A DNA stretch of 53,196 bases from Bacteroidota bacterium (GCA_019135895.1 JAGVVH010000560.1:1-53196); one strand, 5' to 3'; shown: positions 26,891 through 36,489, numbered from the stretch's first letter. Made by a program: numbers and translations. Notes: generated by a model from the sequence alone, not told the origin.

Positions 26891-28168
26891 TTGAAAAAAT
26901 TATTGCTGCTTTTATTATTATTGTCGGGCGATTTTATCCTTTTTGCTCAAAATAAGATTGATTGCTATCAAATAGATTCAATGTTGCTCTCTTACGAGAC
27001 AAGAATTTCTAAAATTAATACTACTGACCCCGACTTGATACCTCTTCATTATTTTTTTATGCAGGATATTAAGAAAGAACTCGATCTTTTTTCTGAACAG
27101 GTTATCCCTTTAATTCCACAATGTAATAGTCTTAATTACTATCAGACTGTTTCCAGATTTGATAATATTGCTTTTAATGCAAAACAAATCTATTTAAATC
27201 TGGATTATCTTAAAAATATTGTTGATTCTCTCTTTTATGAAAAGGCTTTGGTAGAGCTTTCTTTTGGTAATATAAACAATGCTTATTATTTTTTGAATCG
27301 TGCATTGCAGTATAATAAAACTAACCCAAATGCTCTGTTATTGAAAAGTAAGCTTTTGTTTAATGATGAACACTATTCCGAATGTATTGATTTGATTCAG
27401 ATTTTATATCAAGATAATCATTTGAATAGAGTGCACGAAGAAGAACTTATTTCGTTTACTTCTGAATTTTATGACAAACTCTATCGGAAAGGGGATTCTT
27501 TGGTAAAAATAGATAAGGCATCAGAAGCATTGGATTTATTTAAAATATTGGAATTGTTTTGTGTTAATATGCCTTCCAATTATTGTAATGACGACTACTA
27601 TCATGGAATATTACGTTCCAAAACAGGTGTTTATGAGTCATACATTGCAATTGCCAAAGCTGCAGAAAAAAGACATAATCCTGAAATGACAAGGAAATTT
27701 TATGATTATGCTGAACAATACAGATTAGAAAATAAAGGTGAAATTATCAATAGTGCAGAATACGAATTAATTAGCGAAAAACTTTCAAAATCTGATTCCC
27801 TCTCTGAGCTAGTGCCGGAGAAAAATGTGCCTTTGTCAGAAAAAGAGAATGTTTTGGTGGATAATCAACAACAAGCTAAGGAAAAGCCCTATCAGCCGGT
27901 TTCATCGAATAAGGTTGCTGTTGTTGATAAAATTGAAGTTGTGCAATCAGAATTGCCGAAAGAACAGGATTCTACTTTTTTATCAAAGCAAAAGGAGATA
28001 GAATATAACAGGCTGGTTATCGAAGGTGTTGATTATTGCAAGAAGGATGATTTTGAAAACGCTTTTATGGTTTTCGGGAAAGCAATAGAGTTAAGCAAAT
28101 GTAATTGTTTTGCTACTGATGAAAGAGTTGATATGCTATATGAACAAATAAGGCAACTAATACAGTAA
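26891..28168 (+). CDS. exported TPR-like helical protein, unknown function
   Basis: A 425-residue protein not assigned to a named family. The start is TTG at 26891, which begins a hydrophobic signal peptide (MKKLLLLLLLLSGDF...FAQ). The body is helical, with tetratricopeptide-like stretches such as 'NNAYYFLNRALQYNKTNPNA' and, at the end, CKKDDFENAFMVFGKAIEL. Between them lies a charged linker rich in Lys, Glu, Pro and Ser (about 290-375). It follows the thioredoxin lipoprotein gene by 38 bases, so it is probably in the same operon, and ends 7 bases from the convergent sulfatase gene. A periplasmic scaffold role is only a guess from the fold type. Confidence 0.7.
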   Translation: MKKLLLLLLLLSGDFILFAQNKIDCYQIDSMLLSYETRISKINTTDPDLIPLHYFFMQDIKKELDLFSEQVIPLIPQCNSLNYYQTVSRFDNIAFNAKQIYLNLDYLKNIVDSLFYEKALVELSFGNINNAYYFLNRALQYNKTNPNALLLKSKLLFNDEHYSECIDLIQILYQDNHLNRVHEEELISFTSEFYDKLYRKGDSLVKIDKASEALDLFKILELFCVNMPSNYCNDDYYHGILRSKTGVYESYIAIAKAAEKRHNPEMTRKFYDYAEQYRLENKGEIINSAEYELISEKLSKSDSLSELVPEKNVPLSEKENVLVDNQQQAKEKPYQPVSSNKVAVVDKIEVVQSELPKEQDSTFLSKQKEIEYNRLVIEGVDYCKKDDFENAFMVFGKAIELSKCNCFATDERVDMLYEQIRQLIQ

Positions 28169-28175
28169 AATAGTA

Positions 28176-30041
28176 TCAATAATTTAGATAAGTCTCATAT
28201 AGATATTGCAAAAAAGCTTTGTTGTATAATATTTCCTGATTTCTGACTGAGTCATTTTCAAAGCCCGATACTTTTGATTCATTTTTAAATCCGTCGTAAA
28301 ATATAAATCCGTTTGGTCTTATCCAATTAAGTCCTACAGTTGTTTCAACAGGGACAAACTGTCCTGAATTTGGGTTCAGAATATCATTACTCCACTTGTA
28401 AGAATCAGAATTAATATCTATTTGACGAAGAATAGTGTAAGGAATATCTATCTGAGAGCATAGCTTGTCAATTTGTTTCCCTCTGAATTCATTTTTAAGC
28501 GCTCCTCCCAGCCATAACATGGGAATGTGCTGGTATTCGACTGAATGATAATCCCACTGATTATAGGTTCTGTGACTATGGTCTGCAATAAGGATAAATA
28601 ACGTGTTTTCGTACCAACCTTCTTTTTTAGCCTGTTCAAAATACTTACCTAAATAATAATCTGTGTACTTAGCAGAGTTCAAATAAGGAACTTCAGGGAT
28701 TTTCCAATTAAGCTGATCAACAACATCTTTTGGTTCATCATAAGGGGAATGAGTAGTAGCCGTGAATAGCATTGAAAAAAAAGGTTCTTTTTCATTGTTT
28801 AAATCAGATAGCTGTCTTTCAAAACTGTATTTGTCGAAAATGGATAGTTTCCCACGAGGAGTATTGTATGGAAAGTCTTTTTCATCAATGATTCTGTCAA
28901 ATTCATTAGACATTAAGAAAGCTTTTAGATTCCCGTAAACAAGGTCTCCCCCAAAATAAAATGAGGAAGTGTATTTCCTTTTTTTCAAATCTTTATTAAA
29001 ACTATTAAGCTTAGTGAACTTTTCAAAATTGTCGGTGAGGACATTGATTGGAATTGGGGGAAACCCGTTTAATACTGCCGAAATTCCCTGCTGTGAACGA
29101 TGACCGTTAGCATATGTTTTGGTAAATAAAAGTCCCTCTTTTTCTAATTCTTTGAAATAGGGAGTAATTCCCGGCTTTCCACCTAAACTTTCTATCAAAT
29201 CAGCAGACCAACTCTCCAAAAGAATAATGACAATATTTGGATGAGTTGTCTTTAAAACTTTTATACAGCTGTCCTGTGTAATGGGATATAGTTCTTTTAC
29301 CAATTTTTCTGCTTCTTTTTCATCCATTCTGACAAAAGGATTTACATTGTTAAGTCTGCTAAACTTAATAGTAGTGCAAAGTAAATTCCATTCCGGGTTC
29401 ACGGCAGCATCATTTAATAGCTGATGTTTGGAAAAATAGGAAGCGCTTTGTGAGATTGGTACTTGTGATACTCCACCTCGAATTCCTACAAAAATTAATC
29501 CACTTCCGATGATAAGACATAGTGCCGATTGCCAGTAAAATTTGCTTTTTTTTGTTATTCTGGGTTCGGAAATAAATCTGTCATAAATATAATAAGAAAA
29601 GGTAAATAAGACCATTGTTCCTAAAATAACAAATACTATTTCCCATATTGTTGCAGATCTCATTATCTCTGAGGGATTCTGTAAATAATAAATAGCTTTG
29701 TAATTTAATTTGAAATCCCATTCACGATACAGACATATATCCGTTAAAATAGCCATACTGGATGCAATTACCAATACAGCCATATATATTTTTAATAATT
29801 TGTTTAGCCAGTTTTTATTAGTAATAAGTTGACAGGTCATGATTATGAAAGGGATGACCATTATATAGCAGGTTGTAGATAAATCAAGTCGAAGTGCATG
29901 CACAAATGTCAATAAAATTTCTCCTACATTTATGTTATTGAGCGAGCTGATATTAAACAGAAGAAAAATAGCCCTTCCAAGAGCAAAGAAAAGCATCCAA
30001 AATAGAAAATTTTTACAGAGAGTGATTAAATATCGTTTCAT
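28176..30041 (-). CDS. LTA-synthase-like membrane sulfatase/phosphotransferase
   Basis: A 621-residue membrane enzyme of the alkaline-phosphatase superfamily. Five hydrophobic helices fill about residues 1-205, followed by an extracytoplasmic sulfatase-fold domain (about 260-560). Metal-site motifs are visible: IVIILLESWSADL near its start, 'ANGHRSQQGISAVLNGFPP' at the nucleophile position, and FILIADHSHRTYNQWDYHS near the end. Members such as LtaS and EptA move phosphoglycerol or phosphoethanolamine onto envelope glycans or lipids. In Bacteroidota the substrate is usually unknown. The nucleophile spot reads HRSQQG, so Ser rather than Thr probably attacks. It is convergent with the upstream-numbered gene by 7 bases. 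Confidence 0.85.
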   Translation of the reverse strand: MKRYLITLCKNFLFWMLFFALGRAIFLLFNISSLNNINVGEILLTFVHALRLDLSTTCYIMVIPFIIMTCQLITNKNWLNKLLKIYMAVLVIASSMAILTDICLYREWDFKLNYKAIYYLQNPSEIMRSATIWEIVFVILGTMVLFTFSYYIYDRFISEPRITKKSKFYWQSALCLIIGSGLIFVGIRGGVSQVPISQSASYFSKHQLLNDAAVNPEWNLLCTTIKFSRLNNVNPFVRMDEKEAEKLVKELYPITQDSCIKVLKTTHPNIVIILLESWSADLIESLGGKPGITPYFKELEKEGLLFTKTYANGHRSQQGISAVLNGFPPIPINVLTDNFEKFTKLNSFNKDLKKRKYTSSFYFGGDLVYGNLKAFLMSNEFDRIIDEKDFPYNTPRGKLSIFDKYSFERQLSDLNNEKEPFFSMLFTATTHSPYDEPKDVVDQLNWKIPEVPYLNSAKYTDYYLGKYFEQAKKEGWYENTLFILIADHSHRTYNQWDYHSVEYQHIPMLWLGGALKNEFRGKQIDKLCSQIDIPYTILRQIDINSDSYKWSNDILNPNSGQFVPVETTVGLNWIRPNGFIFYDGFKNESKVSGFENDSVRNQEILYNKAFLQYLYETYLNY

Positions 30042-30123
30042 AAATATCTTTTCAAATTTAATTTAGAGAAACTAAACGCTAATATTTCCCGAAAAAGTAT
30101 ATCAGAATTGAAGGAAGGTCAAT

Positions 30124-30798
30124 TTATTTCTGAATTGTCAGATCAGTGTCATTCAATCTTTCGAAGTTGTTATTGTTAGAAATTAAATAGTATCGGTTGT
30201 TATTATAAAGGTAGTATTGTCCTTCAACATTATAGATTTCAATATTAGAAATATCCATCCCTTTTATCTTAAGAATATTCTGGTTCCTTTGATATGAAAT
30301 ACTGTTACGAATTGGCGTACTCCACTGCTGGATTTCAAAAAACTGAACAGGGTGTTCATTTTGCGATTCGGGCTCAGCAGTCAAATTCTGAAATTTTACC
30401 CTGATTTTTTTTGTAGATATGATTTTGTCGAGTACTATTTTGTCATCATTATATTCATCCAATGAAAATTCAACCTCTTCATAATTATCCATTTCTTCTT
30501 CAATGGGAGATGTTATTGTGTCACTCGGGATGGAGTCGGATGGAGAAATTGCTCTCTCTTTTTCAATTGGAAGTGCCTCATCATTGTTACGATGCTTTTT
30601 ATTATTGTTTTCTGAACTTTCATCAGGTTTTGCAATCCCTTCAATTGTTCTGACAAGATTCATCCTTGAATCGAAAAAATATTTATCTGCTAAAAAAATG
30701 GAGATACTCAAAATAAACCCTATAATCATCCCAATTGAAAAAACAAGCCATGGCCTGGTTTTTCTTATAGTTTTGGGTTTGTCAGGGATTTCTTCCAT
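30124..30798 (-). CDS. single-pass membrane protein, unknown function
   Basis: A 224-residue protein I do not recognise. A basic cytoplasmic N-terminus (PDKPKTIRKTRPW) is followed by one membrane helix (about residues 20-41). A long acidic Ser/Glu/Asp-rich linker (about 50-115) follows, then a C-terminal beta-rich region with many Asn and Tyr residues (NVEGQYYLYNNNRYYLIS). The longer frame starts at 30819, but that codon overlaps the -7 element at 30817-30824, so the ATG at 30798 is the likely start. It is on the same strand as the sulfatase gene, 82 bases upstream of it, and may share its transcript. Confidence 0.65.
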   Translation of the reverse strand: MEEIPDKPKTIRKTRPWLVFSIGMIIGFILSISIFLADKYFFDSRMNLVRTIEGIAKPDESSENNNKKHRNNDEALPIEKERAISPSDSIPSDTITSPIEEEMDNYEEVEFSLDEYNDDKIVLDKIISTKKIRVKFQNLTAEPESQNEHPVQFFEIQQWSTPIRNSISYQRNQNILKIKGMDISNIEIYNVEGQYYLYNNNRYYLISNNNNFERLNDTDLTIQK

Positions 30799-30816
30799 TT
30801 TATTTGGTATTGAATG

Positions 30817-30824
30817 CAAAAATA
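30817..30824 (-). promoter_or_regulatory. -7 element for the membrane-protein gene
   Basis: On the minus strand this reads TATTTTTG followed by CAT, 18 bases before the ATG at 30798. Confidence 0.55.
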
Positions 30825-30910
30825 CAATTTATTCCTTTTTATTCTTCTGAAATGAATTATTATTATTCGCATTTTTTGAAATAAAGTTACTAAATCAAAA
30901 GGGTAAATTG

Positions 30911-30918
30911 TATTTTTG
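30911..30918 (+). promoter_or_regulatory. -7 element for the TrmH-family gene
   Basis: TATTTTTG, 17 bases before the ATG at 30936. No clear -33 TTTG was seen at the expected spacing. Confidence 0.5.
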
Positions 30919-30935
30919 TCAACAAATTACTTCGT

Positions 30936-31481
30936 ATGAAAAAGTTGTCCATGTCTGAACTTAATCGGTTGTCAGTTGATGAATTTAAAGAAAGGAAAAA
31001 AATGCCTATTGTGGTCATTCTTGACAGTATCAGGAGTATGAACAATGTCGGCTCTATTTTCAGAACTTGTGATGCCTTTGCCATTGAAAAACTCTATTTG
31101 TGTGGGATAACTGCTCAACCCCCTCACAAGGAAATTTCCAAAACAGCTTTGGGAGCGACTGAAACAGTTTCTTGGCAATATGTTAATGATGTTGTTGAAC
31201 TGGTGGGTGAACTTAAAAATTCAGGTTATGCTGTTTATGTTATTGAACAGACAGATTTTTCAATAAGATTGGATAATTTTGAAATAAAGGAGAATGAAAA
31301 AATAGCTATTATTTTGGGAAATGAGGTTTTTGGAGTTGATGAACGTCTTCTTCCTCTGGCTGACGCATCCATTGAAATTCCACAATATGGGACCAAACAT
31401 TCATTGAATGTTTCAATCGCAGCCGGTATTGTTATTTGGGATCTTGTTTGTAAGTCAAATAAAAAAAACTTAACAAAATAA
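30936..31481 (+). CDS. TrmH/SpoU family RNA 2'-O-methyltransferase
   Basis: A 181-residue SPOUT methyltransferase that moves a methyl group from S-adenosylmethionine to a ribose 2'-OH of tRNA or rRNA. The three SpoU motifs are present: motif 1 RSMNNVGSIFRTCDAF (about 28-43), motif 2 IAIILGNEVFGVDERLL (about 124-140) and motif 3 IEIPQYGTKHSLNVSIAAGI (about 146-165). The fold's SAM-binding knot is formed by motifs 2 and 3. It lacks an N-terminal RNA-binding extension, as in the short TrmL/TrmH types. The exact RNA target cannot be read. It is convergent with dnaB, 25 bases apart. Confidence 0.92.
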   Translation: MKKLSMSELNRLSVDEFKERKKMPIVVILDSIRSMNNVGSIFRTCDAFAIEKLYLCGITAQPPHKEISKTALGATETVSWQYVNDVVELVGELKNSGYAVYVIEQTDFSIRLDNFEIKENEKIAIILGNEVFGVDERLLPLADASIEIPQYGTKHSLNVSIAAGIVIWDLVCKSNKKNLTK

Positions 31482-31506
31482 AACAAACTTATACCGAATA
31501 CTTAAA

Positions 31507-33069
31507 TTAGTATGGCAGATCGTTGTCGGGTTGGATGCCGGAATCATCAATGTTCTCAATTTCTTCGTTATTGAAACTTGCATCAATAGTGTTGAATTTT
31601 TCATTCTGAGGCAAACTATCTGAAGGGTTCTCAATATGATAATCTTCGTCTATATCAGTAAATTTAGTGTATTGACTCTGAAATCTAAGTCTGATATTGT
31701 CGGTCGGTCCGTGTCTGTTTTTCTGAATCATGATTTCAGCAAGTCCTTTTGCAGGATCACCATCTTCAAAATCATCCATTTTATAATATTCAGGACGGAA
31801 AATAAACATTACCAAATCCGCATCCTGTTCAATAGAACCCGATTCTCGTAAGTCTGACAATTGAGGCCTTTTCATTCCGGCTCTTTTTTCTACTTCACGG
31901 GAAAGCTGGGACAGGGCAATAACCGGGACGTTGAGGTCTTTGGCCAATGCTTTTAAAGAACGGGAAATATAACTGATCTCCTGCTCACGGTTCCCTTTGG
32001 CTTTACTTTTGTCTTTATCACTCTCCCCCTGCATCAACTGAAGGTAATCGACAATGATCAGTTGTATGTCATGCTGGTGTTTTAATCGGCGACACTTGGC
32101 ACGTAAATCAAAAACCGATAGGGCAGGAGTATCATCTATAATTAATTTGTCCGAATTTAATTTGCTGATTTTATCCATCAAAACAATCCATTCATTTTCT
32201 GAAAGTTTTCCTCTGGATATGGTTTCGGATGGAATACCTGATTCAATTGAGAATAATCTGTGAACTAGCTGATTAGCTGACATTTCAAGGGAGAAAAAAG
32301 CTACCGGTATTTTGTAATCAATAGCAGCATTTCTGGCTATTGACAGAACGAAAGATGTCTTTCCCATACCTGGACGGGCAGCAAGGATGATTAAATCGGA
32401 TTTTTGCCATCCGCCGATTTTTTCATCAATGGCTCTGATGCCGCTGGGTACGCCATGGAAAGAGTCGGTGTCATTTCTAAGTGCGGATAGTTCATCAAGA
32501 GTTTTTTTGACTACAAGGCTCAATTCCTTGCTGTCTCTTTTGAAATTTCTTTGAATGATATTAAAAAGATTGGTTTCAGCATTGTCCATTAATTGCAATA
32601 CATCTTGAGATTCATCATAAGAATCTTTGATAATACCACTGCAGGTAGTAATGAGTTCTCTAAGAACATATTTTTCAAGAATGATACGGGCGTGATATTC
32701 AATGTTTGCTGAAGAAGCAATCCGATTGGTCAGCGATGCCAGATAAGAAGGCCCCCCAACAAATTCAAGCTTGTTTGCCTTTCTTAATTGATTAGTAACT
32801 GATAACAAATCAATCGGTTGCATTTCTGAAAAGAGCTCAAAGATAGCTTTGTAAATGTGCTGATGAGATTCTTTGTAAAACATTTGATAATCTATCAAGT
32901 CAATGATTGAACTGACTGCATTTGAGTCAATCATTAAAGCTCCCAAAACCGCTTCTTCAAATTCCAATGCCTGAGGAGTCAGTTTCCCCGTTGCTGCCAT
33001 GGTCGATTCAAGAGTGTTATAGGATACTTTACTATCACTCCTCTTGCCTGTAATGGGTTCGTTTATCAT
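31507..33069 (-). CDS. dnaB: replicative DNA helicase DnaB
   Basis: A 520-residue ring helicase that unwinds DNA at the replication fork. The N-terminal DnaB domain (about 32-135: LEFEEAVLGALMID, YKESHQHIYKAI) is followed by a linker and the RecA-like ATPase. Walker A is ARPGMGKTS (231-239). Walker B is in QLIIVDYLQLM, and the arginine-finger and DNA-binding loops lie in 'VIALSQLSREVEKRAGMKRP' and LRESGSIEQDADLVMF. The C-terminal tail is acidic. No intein is present. A -7 element on this strand at 33113-33106 fits the start. Confidence 0.96.
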   Translation of the reverse strand: MINEPITGKRSDSKVSYNTLESTMAATGKLTPQALEFEEAVLGALMIDSNAVSSIIDLIDYQMFYKESHQHIYKAIFELFSEMQPIDLLSVTNQLRKANKLEFVGGPSYLASLTNRIASSANIEYHARIILEKYVLRELITTCSGIIKDSYDESQDVLQLMDNAETNLFNIIQRNFKRDSKELSLVVKKTLDELSALRNDTDSFHGVPSGIRAIDEKIGGWQKSDLIILAARPGMGKTSFVLSIARNAAIDYKIPVAFFSLEMSANQLVHRLFSIESGIPSETISRGKLSENEWIVLMDKISKLNSDKLIIDDTPALSVFDLRAKCRRLKHQHDIQLIIVDYLQLMQGESDKDKSKAKGNREQEISYISRSLKALAKDLNVPVIALSQLSREVEKRAGMKRPQLSDLRESGSIEQDADLVMFIFRPEYYKMDDFEDGDPAKGLAEIMIQKNRHGPTDNIRLRFQSQYTKFTDIDEDYHIENPSDSLPQNEKFNTIDASFNNEEIENIDDSGIQPDNDLPY

Positions 33070-33105
33070 ACGTTACAAAATAAAATAATGTTTTTTTTGC
33101 AGTTC

Positions 33106-33113
33106 CAAAAATA
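33106..33113 (-). promoter_or_regulatory. dnaB: -7 element for dnaB
   Basis: On the minus strand this reads TATTTTTG followed by GAA, 36 bases before the ATG of dnaB. Confidence 0.5.
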
Positions 33114-33164
33114 GATGAAATATTTGTTTTAGCCAAATAAAGTTATTAACAATGATTATTTTTA

Positions 33165-33172
33165 TATTTTTG
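33165..33172 (+). promoter_or_regulatory. -7 element for the TlpA-like gene
   Basis: TATTTTTG followed by CAC, 18 bases before the ATG at 33191. It is back to back with the dnaB promoter. Confidence 0.55.
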
Positions 33173-33190
33173 CACACTAAAATATGAAAA

Positions 33191-34888
33191 ATGAAGGATT
33201 ATATTAAATCAATTTGCTTTTTGTTAGTTTTTGTTTCATTCGGAGTTGCTCTTTTCGCCCAAAAACCTTTAGTTATCAAAGGTAGAATTGAGCATAATAC
33301 TTTTAATAAGGTTGATATGAAGTTGGCTTATGGAAATGATCCTAAGCCTATTGCTTCTGCTATTGTTACCTCTGATGGAACTTTTACAATCAGTGCTCCG
33401 ATTATGCAACCCGACTTATATCGTCTTGTTTTTACCGATAAGAGTTCTTTTCTGTGTGCTGTCTCTCCATCGGAACAAATAGAAATTGAAATTGATGCAA
33501 ATAATTTGAATACTGTCAAGTCGGTAACCGGGTCCCCTTCGATGAACTTTGTTAAGCAAAATTCTGATTTGTGGGCCAAAAACAAGCAAATTCTTGATAG
33601 TATCAATGCTGCCCTTCAGGAGAATAAAGAACAAATGTTCTATAATAATTTTTATAAGCTGTTCGCTCCTTTTCAGAAATCGAATAAAGAGATCGATTTA
33701 AATCTTGTTAATGCAATGAAAAGCAGTGATACTCTTGAACAATTTGTGACATTATATACCTCTAAAGGTAAAGTAATTGGCTCAAAAGTTGATTCATTGC
33801 TTTTGGCTTCAGTTCCATTATTAAAGTCTGTTTCTGATGAATATGCAATTTTTGATAATTATATAAGTAATGTTAAACAAAATTATGACCTTACGGAAGG
33901 CCGTATTTCCGGTGAAGAAAGTTTTTACGCTAAAGTTGACCAATATGTTGTTCTTCTTGATGATCGCCATAAATTGATTTCAAATGATTTGAAAGATTAT
34001 TTTGAAGGGGTGAAAAATCTTGTTTCTAAACGTGATAGTTTGTCTCTTGATGGCTCGTTGTCAAAAAAGAAAATTAAAGTGGCCTTTGCTGACGAAGTTG
34101 TTGCTTTTGTGTTAAAATATTCATCAGACTTGAAAATTGTTACTGATCAATTTCTTGTAAAAGCACAGGCATCCGAAAATATCAGCAAAGAAATTTTTAC
34201 CGATGCTCAATACAGAATATCAGGAATTGTGCAACAATACCAAAAAATGTATGATGCTGAGAATAACAAGATTTCAACTCAAATAAAGGATTTGCTTATT
34301 GCTAATAAAAGCGACCTGGCAGTTTTGATGTTTATGGACCTGTTTCCTCTTGAAAAAAACAGAGAACTTCATTCGGATATCATCGATGCATTGTATGCAA
34401 AATATCCGAATCATCAATTGGTTAAAGAAAAGTATACTATGATGCATTCTCCTGCCAATGCAACAGCTATCGGGGCTCTTGCTCCGGAACTGGCCTTTGA
34501 AAATCCTGATGGTAAAATTTTAAAACTTTCTGATCTAAGGGGAAAATATGTGCTGATAGATTTTTGGGCTTCCTGGTGTGGCCCCTGCCGTAAAGAAAAC
34601 CCAAATGTGGTAAGATTGTATCAACAGTACCACGAAAAGGGATTTGAAGTCTTTAGTGTTTCTTTAGATAAAGATAAAAATAGTTGGATTAAAGCTATCG
34701 AAAAAGATAATCTTTTGTGGCCTAACCATGTTTCCGATTTAAAATATTGGTCTTCGGAAGGTGCCAAAATTTATGGAGTAAGCTCAATCCCTTCTACCTT
34801 TTTGATTGATAAAGATGGCCGTATTATTGCGAAAAATCTTCGTGGAGTGGAACTTGCTAATAAACTGGAATCCCTTTTTGCCAATTAA
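33191..34888 (+). CDS. TlpA-like periplasmic thiol-disulfide oxidoreductase with DUF4369 domain
   Basis: A 565-residue exported redox protein. A signal peptide (about 1-23, ending ALFAQ) precedes a DUF4369 beta domain (about 25-115, KPLVIKGRIEHNTFNKVDM). A helical middle region follows. A C-terminal AhpC/TSA-TlpA thioredoxin domain (about 425-565) has 'DFWASWCGPCRKENP', with Cys463 and Cys466, and SSIPSTFLIDKDGRI with the cis-proline. Such proteins reduce periplasmic disulfides; they are numerous in Bacteroidota, and individual partners are mostly unknown. The start is the ATG at 33191; an earlier ATG (33184) runs into a stop after seven codons. lipB follows after 12 bases. Confidence 0.9.
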   Translation: MKDYIKSICFLLVFVSFGVALFAQKPLVIKGRIEHNTFNKVDMKLAYGNDPKPIASAIVTSDGTFTISAPIMQPDLYRLVFTDKSSFLCAVSPSEQIEIEIDANNLNTVKSVTGSPSMNFVKQNSDLWAKNKQILDSINAALQENKEQMFYNNFYKLFAPFQKSNKEIDLNLVNAMKSSDTLEQFVTLYTSKGKVIGSKVDSLLLASVPLLKSVSDEYAIFDNYISNVKQNYDLTEGRISGEESFYAKVDQYVVLLDDRHKLISNDLKDYFEGVKNLVSKRDSLSLDGSLSKKKIKVAFADEVVAFVLKYSSDLKIVTDQFLVKAQASENISKEIFTDAQYRISGIVQQYQKMYDAENNKISTQIKDLLIANKSDLAVLMFMDLFPLEKNRELHSDIIDALYAKYPNHQLVKEKYTMMHSPANATAIGALAPELAFENPDGKILKLSDLRGKYVLIDFWASWCGPCRKENPNVVRLYQQYHEKGFEVFSVSLDKDKNSWIKAIEKDNLLWPNHVSDLKYWSSEGAKIYGVSSIPSTFLIDKDGRIIAKNLRGVELANKLESLFAN

Positions 34889-34900
34889 TTTTTTTATTTA

Positions 34901-35563
34901 ATGATGAATTTTACTGACTGGGGCAGAATTGATTATTTGCAAGCCTGGAATCAGCAGGAGGAAATTTTTAATAAAATTTTGGATGCAAAAAAATCAGCTC
35001 TTCCAACTCATGATTTGGAGACGATCGTTTTTTGTGAACACCCCCATGTTTTTACCCTGGGTAAAAAAGGAAATGAAAATAATCTCTTAATTGATAATGA
35101 GTTTCTTAAAAAAGCGAATGCCACTTTTTATCACATTGACAGAGGGGGAGATATTACGTATCACGGGCCGGGGCAAATCGTGGGTTATCCCATTATAGAT
35201 CTTGAAAACCACTCACTCTCACTGAAGGGATATATTTTTAATATGGAAGAGGCTATTATTAAAACGGTTGCAACGTTCGGAGTAGAGGCTTCTCGCCTTA
35301 ATGGAGCTACCGGTGTCTGGCTTGATCCAAATACTAAATATGCCCGTAAAATTTGTGCTATCGGGGTTAGAGCTTCCCGCTTTGTTACAATGCACGGCTT
35401 TGCTTTTAATGTGAATACCGATTTGTCCTACTTTTCTTATATTAACCCGTGTGGTTTTGTGGATAAAGGAGTAACTTCTTTGCAAAAAGAACTTGGGCGA
35501 GAAGTTAATGTGCAAGAAGTGAAGTCTCTATTAAAATCTTTCTTTGAGGATTTTATAAAGTAA
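34901..35563 (+). CDS. lipB: octanoyl-ACP:protein N-octanoyltransferase LipB
   Basis: A 220-residue cytoplasmic enzyme that moves octanoyl groups from acyl carrier protein to lipoyl domains, the first step of lipoate assembly. Family motifs: FTLGKKGNENNLL, 'DRGGDITYHGPGQIVGYP' (about 80-97), the catalytic lysine Lys150 in RKICAIGVRASRFVTMHGFA, and the acyl-accepting Cys184 in INPCGFVDKGVTSL. Two consecutive ATGs open the frame. It is 12 bases after the TlpA-like gene and convergent with lipA, so both lipoate genes sit side by side but are read toward each other. Confidence 0.96.
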   Translation: MMNFTDWGRIDYLQAWNQQEEIFNKILDAKKSALPTHDLETIVFCEHPHVFTLGKKGNENNLLIDNEFLKKANATFYHIDRGGDITYHGPGQIVGYPIIDLENHSLSLKGYIFNMEEAIIKTVATFGVEASRLNGATGVWLDPNTKYARKICAIGVRASRFVTMHGFAFNVNTDLSYFSYINPCGFVDKGVTSLQKELGREVNVQEVKSLLKSFFEDFIK

Positions 35564-35594
35564 ATTCAAATTCCCTTATAAACAATTTTCTTAA

Positions 35595-36455
35595 TTATTT
35601 TTTTCCAATTAATGAATTGAGAAATGACCTTTCAGCCATGTAGGATGACCGAACTAATGGGGCAGATTCAACACTCTTAAAACCTAACGATTGTGCAACG
35701 ATTTTGTAGAATGCAAAGGTGTCGGGATGGACATATTCAGCTACCGCAATGTTGTCTTTGGAAGGTTGAAGATACTGACCGATGGTAATGATTTCGCAAC
35801 CGGTATCCCGACAGGTCTTAAGTAAATTGACAACTTCTTCGCGGGTTTCGCCAAGCCCGACCATGATTCCTGTTTTGGTAATCATGCCGCTTTTGGCAAT
35901 ATTCATAAGCACATTGAGGCTGTTTTGATAAGTAGCTTTACTTCTCACCAACGGGGTAAGTCTTTCAACTGTTTCAAGGTTATGGGCTACAATATCGGGC
36001 TTTGCATCCAGCACAATTTGAAGCAATTTTTTATCATAATCGGGAATAAGTATTTCAATGATAATAGAAGGATTTTCTTCCCTAATTTTACGAATGGTAT
36101 TTGCCCATTGATTAGCACCCTTGTCGGGAAGATCATCTCGGTCAACGGAAGTGATGACACAGTGTTTTAATTGCATGAGCCTGATACTTTCGGCAATTTT
36201 TTGCGGCTCATTTTCGTCAACAGGCAATGGCTTTCCTGTTTTTGTGGCACAAAATTTACAGGAACGAGTACAAATATCCCCTAAAATCATGAAGGTGGCA
36301 GTCCCCATACTCCAACATTGACCCATATTGGGACATTTGCCGCTGCTGCATATTGTGTGTAGATTGTTTTGTTCAACCATTTGTTTAACAACTGGATAGT
36401 TCTCACCGCTTTCCAGTTTTATTTTAAGCCATGCAGGTTTTCTTTCAATTTTCAT
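35595..36455 (-). CDS. lipA: lipoyl synthase LipA
   Basis: A 286-residue radical-SAM enzyme that inserts two sulfurs into protein-bound octanoyl chains to make lipoate. The auxiliary Fe-S cluster cysteines are Cys36, Cys41 and Cys47 (in CSSGKCPNMGQCW). The radical-SAM cluster cysteines are Cys62, Cys66 and Cys69 (CTRSCKFC). The C-terminal RSSYMAE stretch supplies the conserved serine ligand of the auxiliary cluster. Length is typical. A -7 element on the minus strand at 36489-36482 fits the ATG at 36455. Likely clients are a glycine-cleavage H protein or an E2 subunit, not visible in this window. Confidence 0.97.
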   Translation of the reverse strand: MKIERKPAWLKIKLESGENYPVVKQMVEQNNLHTICSSGKCPNMGQCWSMGTATFMILGDICTRSCKFCATKTGKPLPVDENEPQKIAESIRLMQLKHCVITSVDRDDLPDKGANQWANTIRKIREENPSIIIEILIPDYDKKLLQIVLDAKPDIVAHNLETVERLTPLVRSKATYQNSLNVLMNIAKSGMITKTGIMVGLGETREEVVNLLKTCRDTGCEIITIGQYLQPSKDNIAVAEYVHPDTFAFYKIVAQSLGFKSVESAPLVRSSYMAERSFLNSLIGKK

Positions 36456-36481
36456 AGCGAAAAGGTTATTTTTTTGGTTGG

Positions 36482-36489
36482 CAAAAGTA
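36482..36489 (-). promoter_or_regulatory. lipA: -7 element for lipA
   Basis: On the minus strand this reads TACTTTTG, matching TAnnTTTG, 26 bases before the lipA ATG. Confidence 0.5.
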
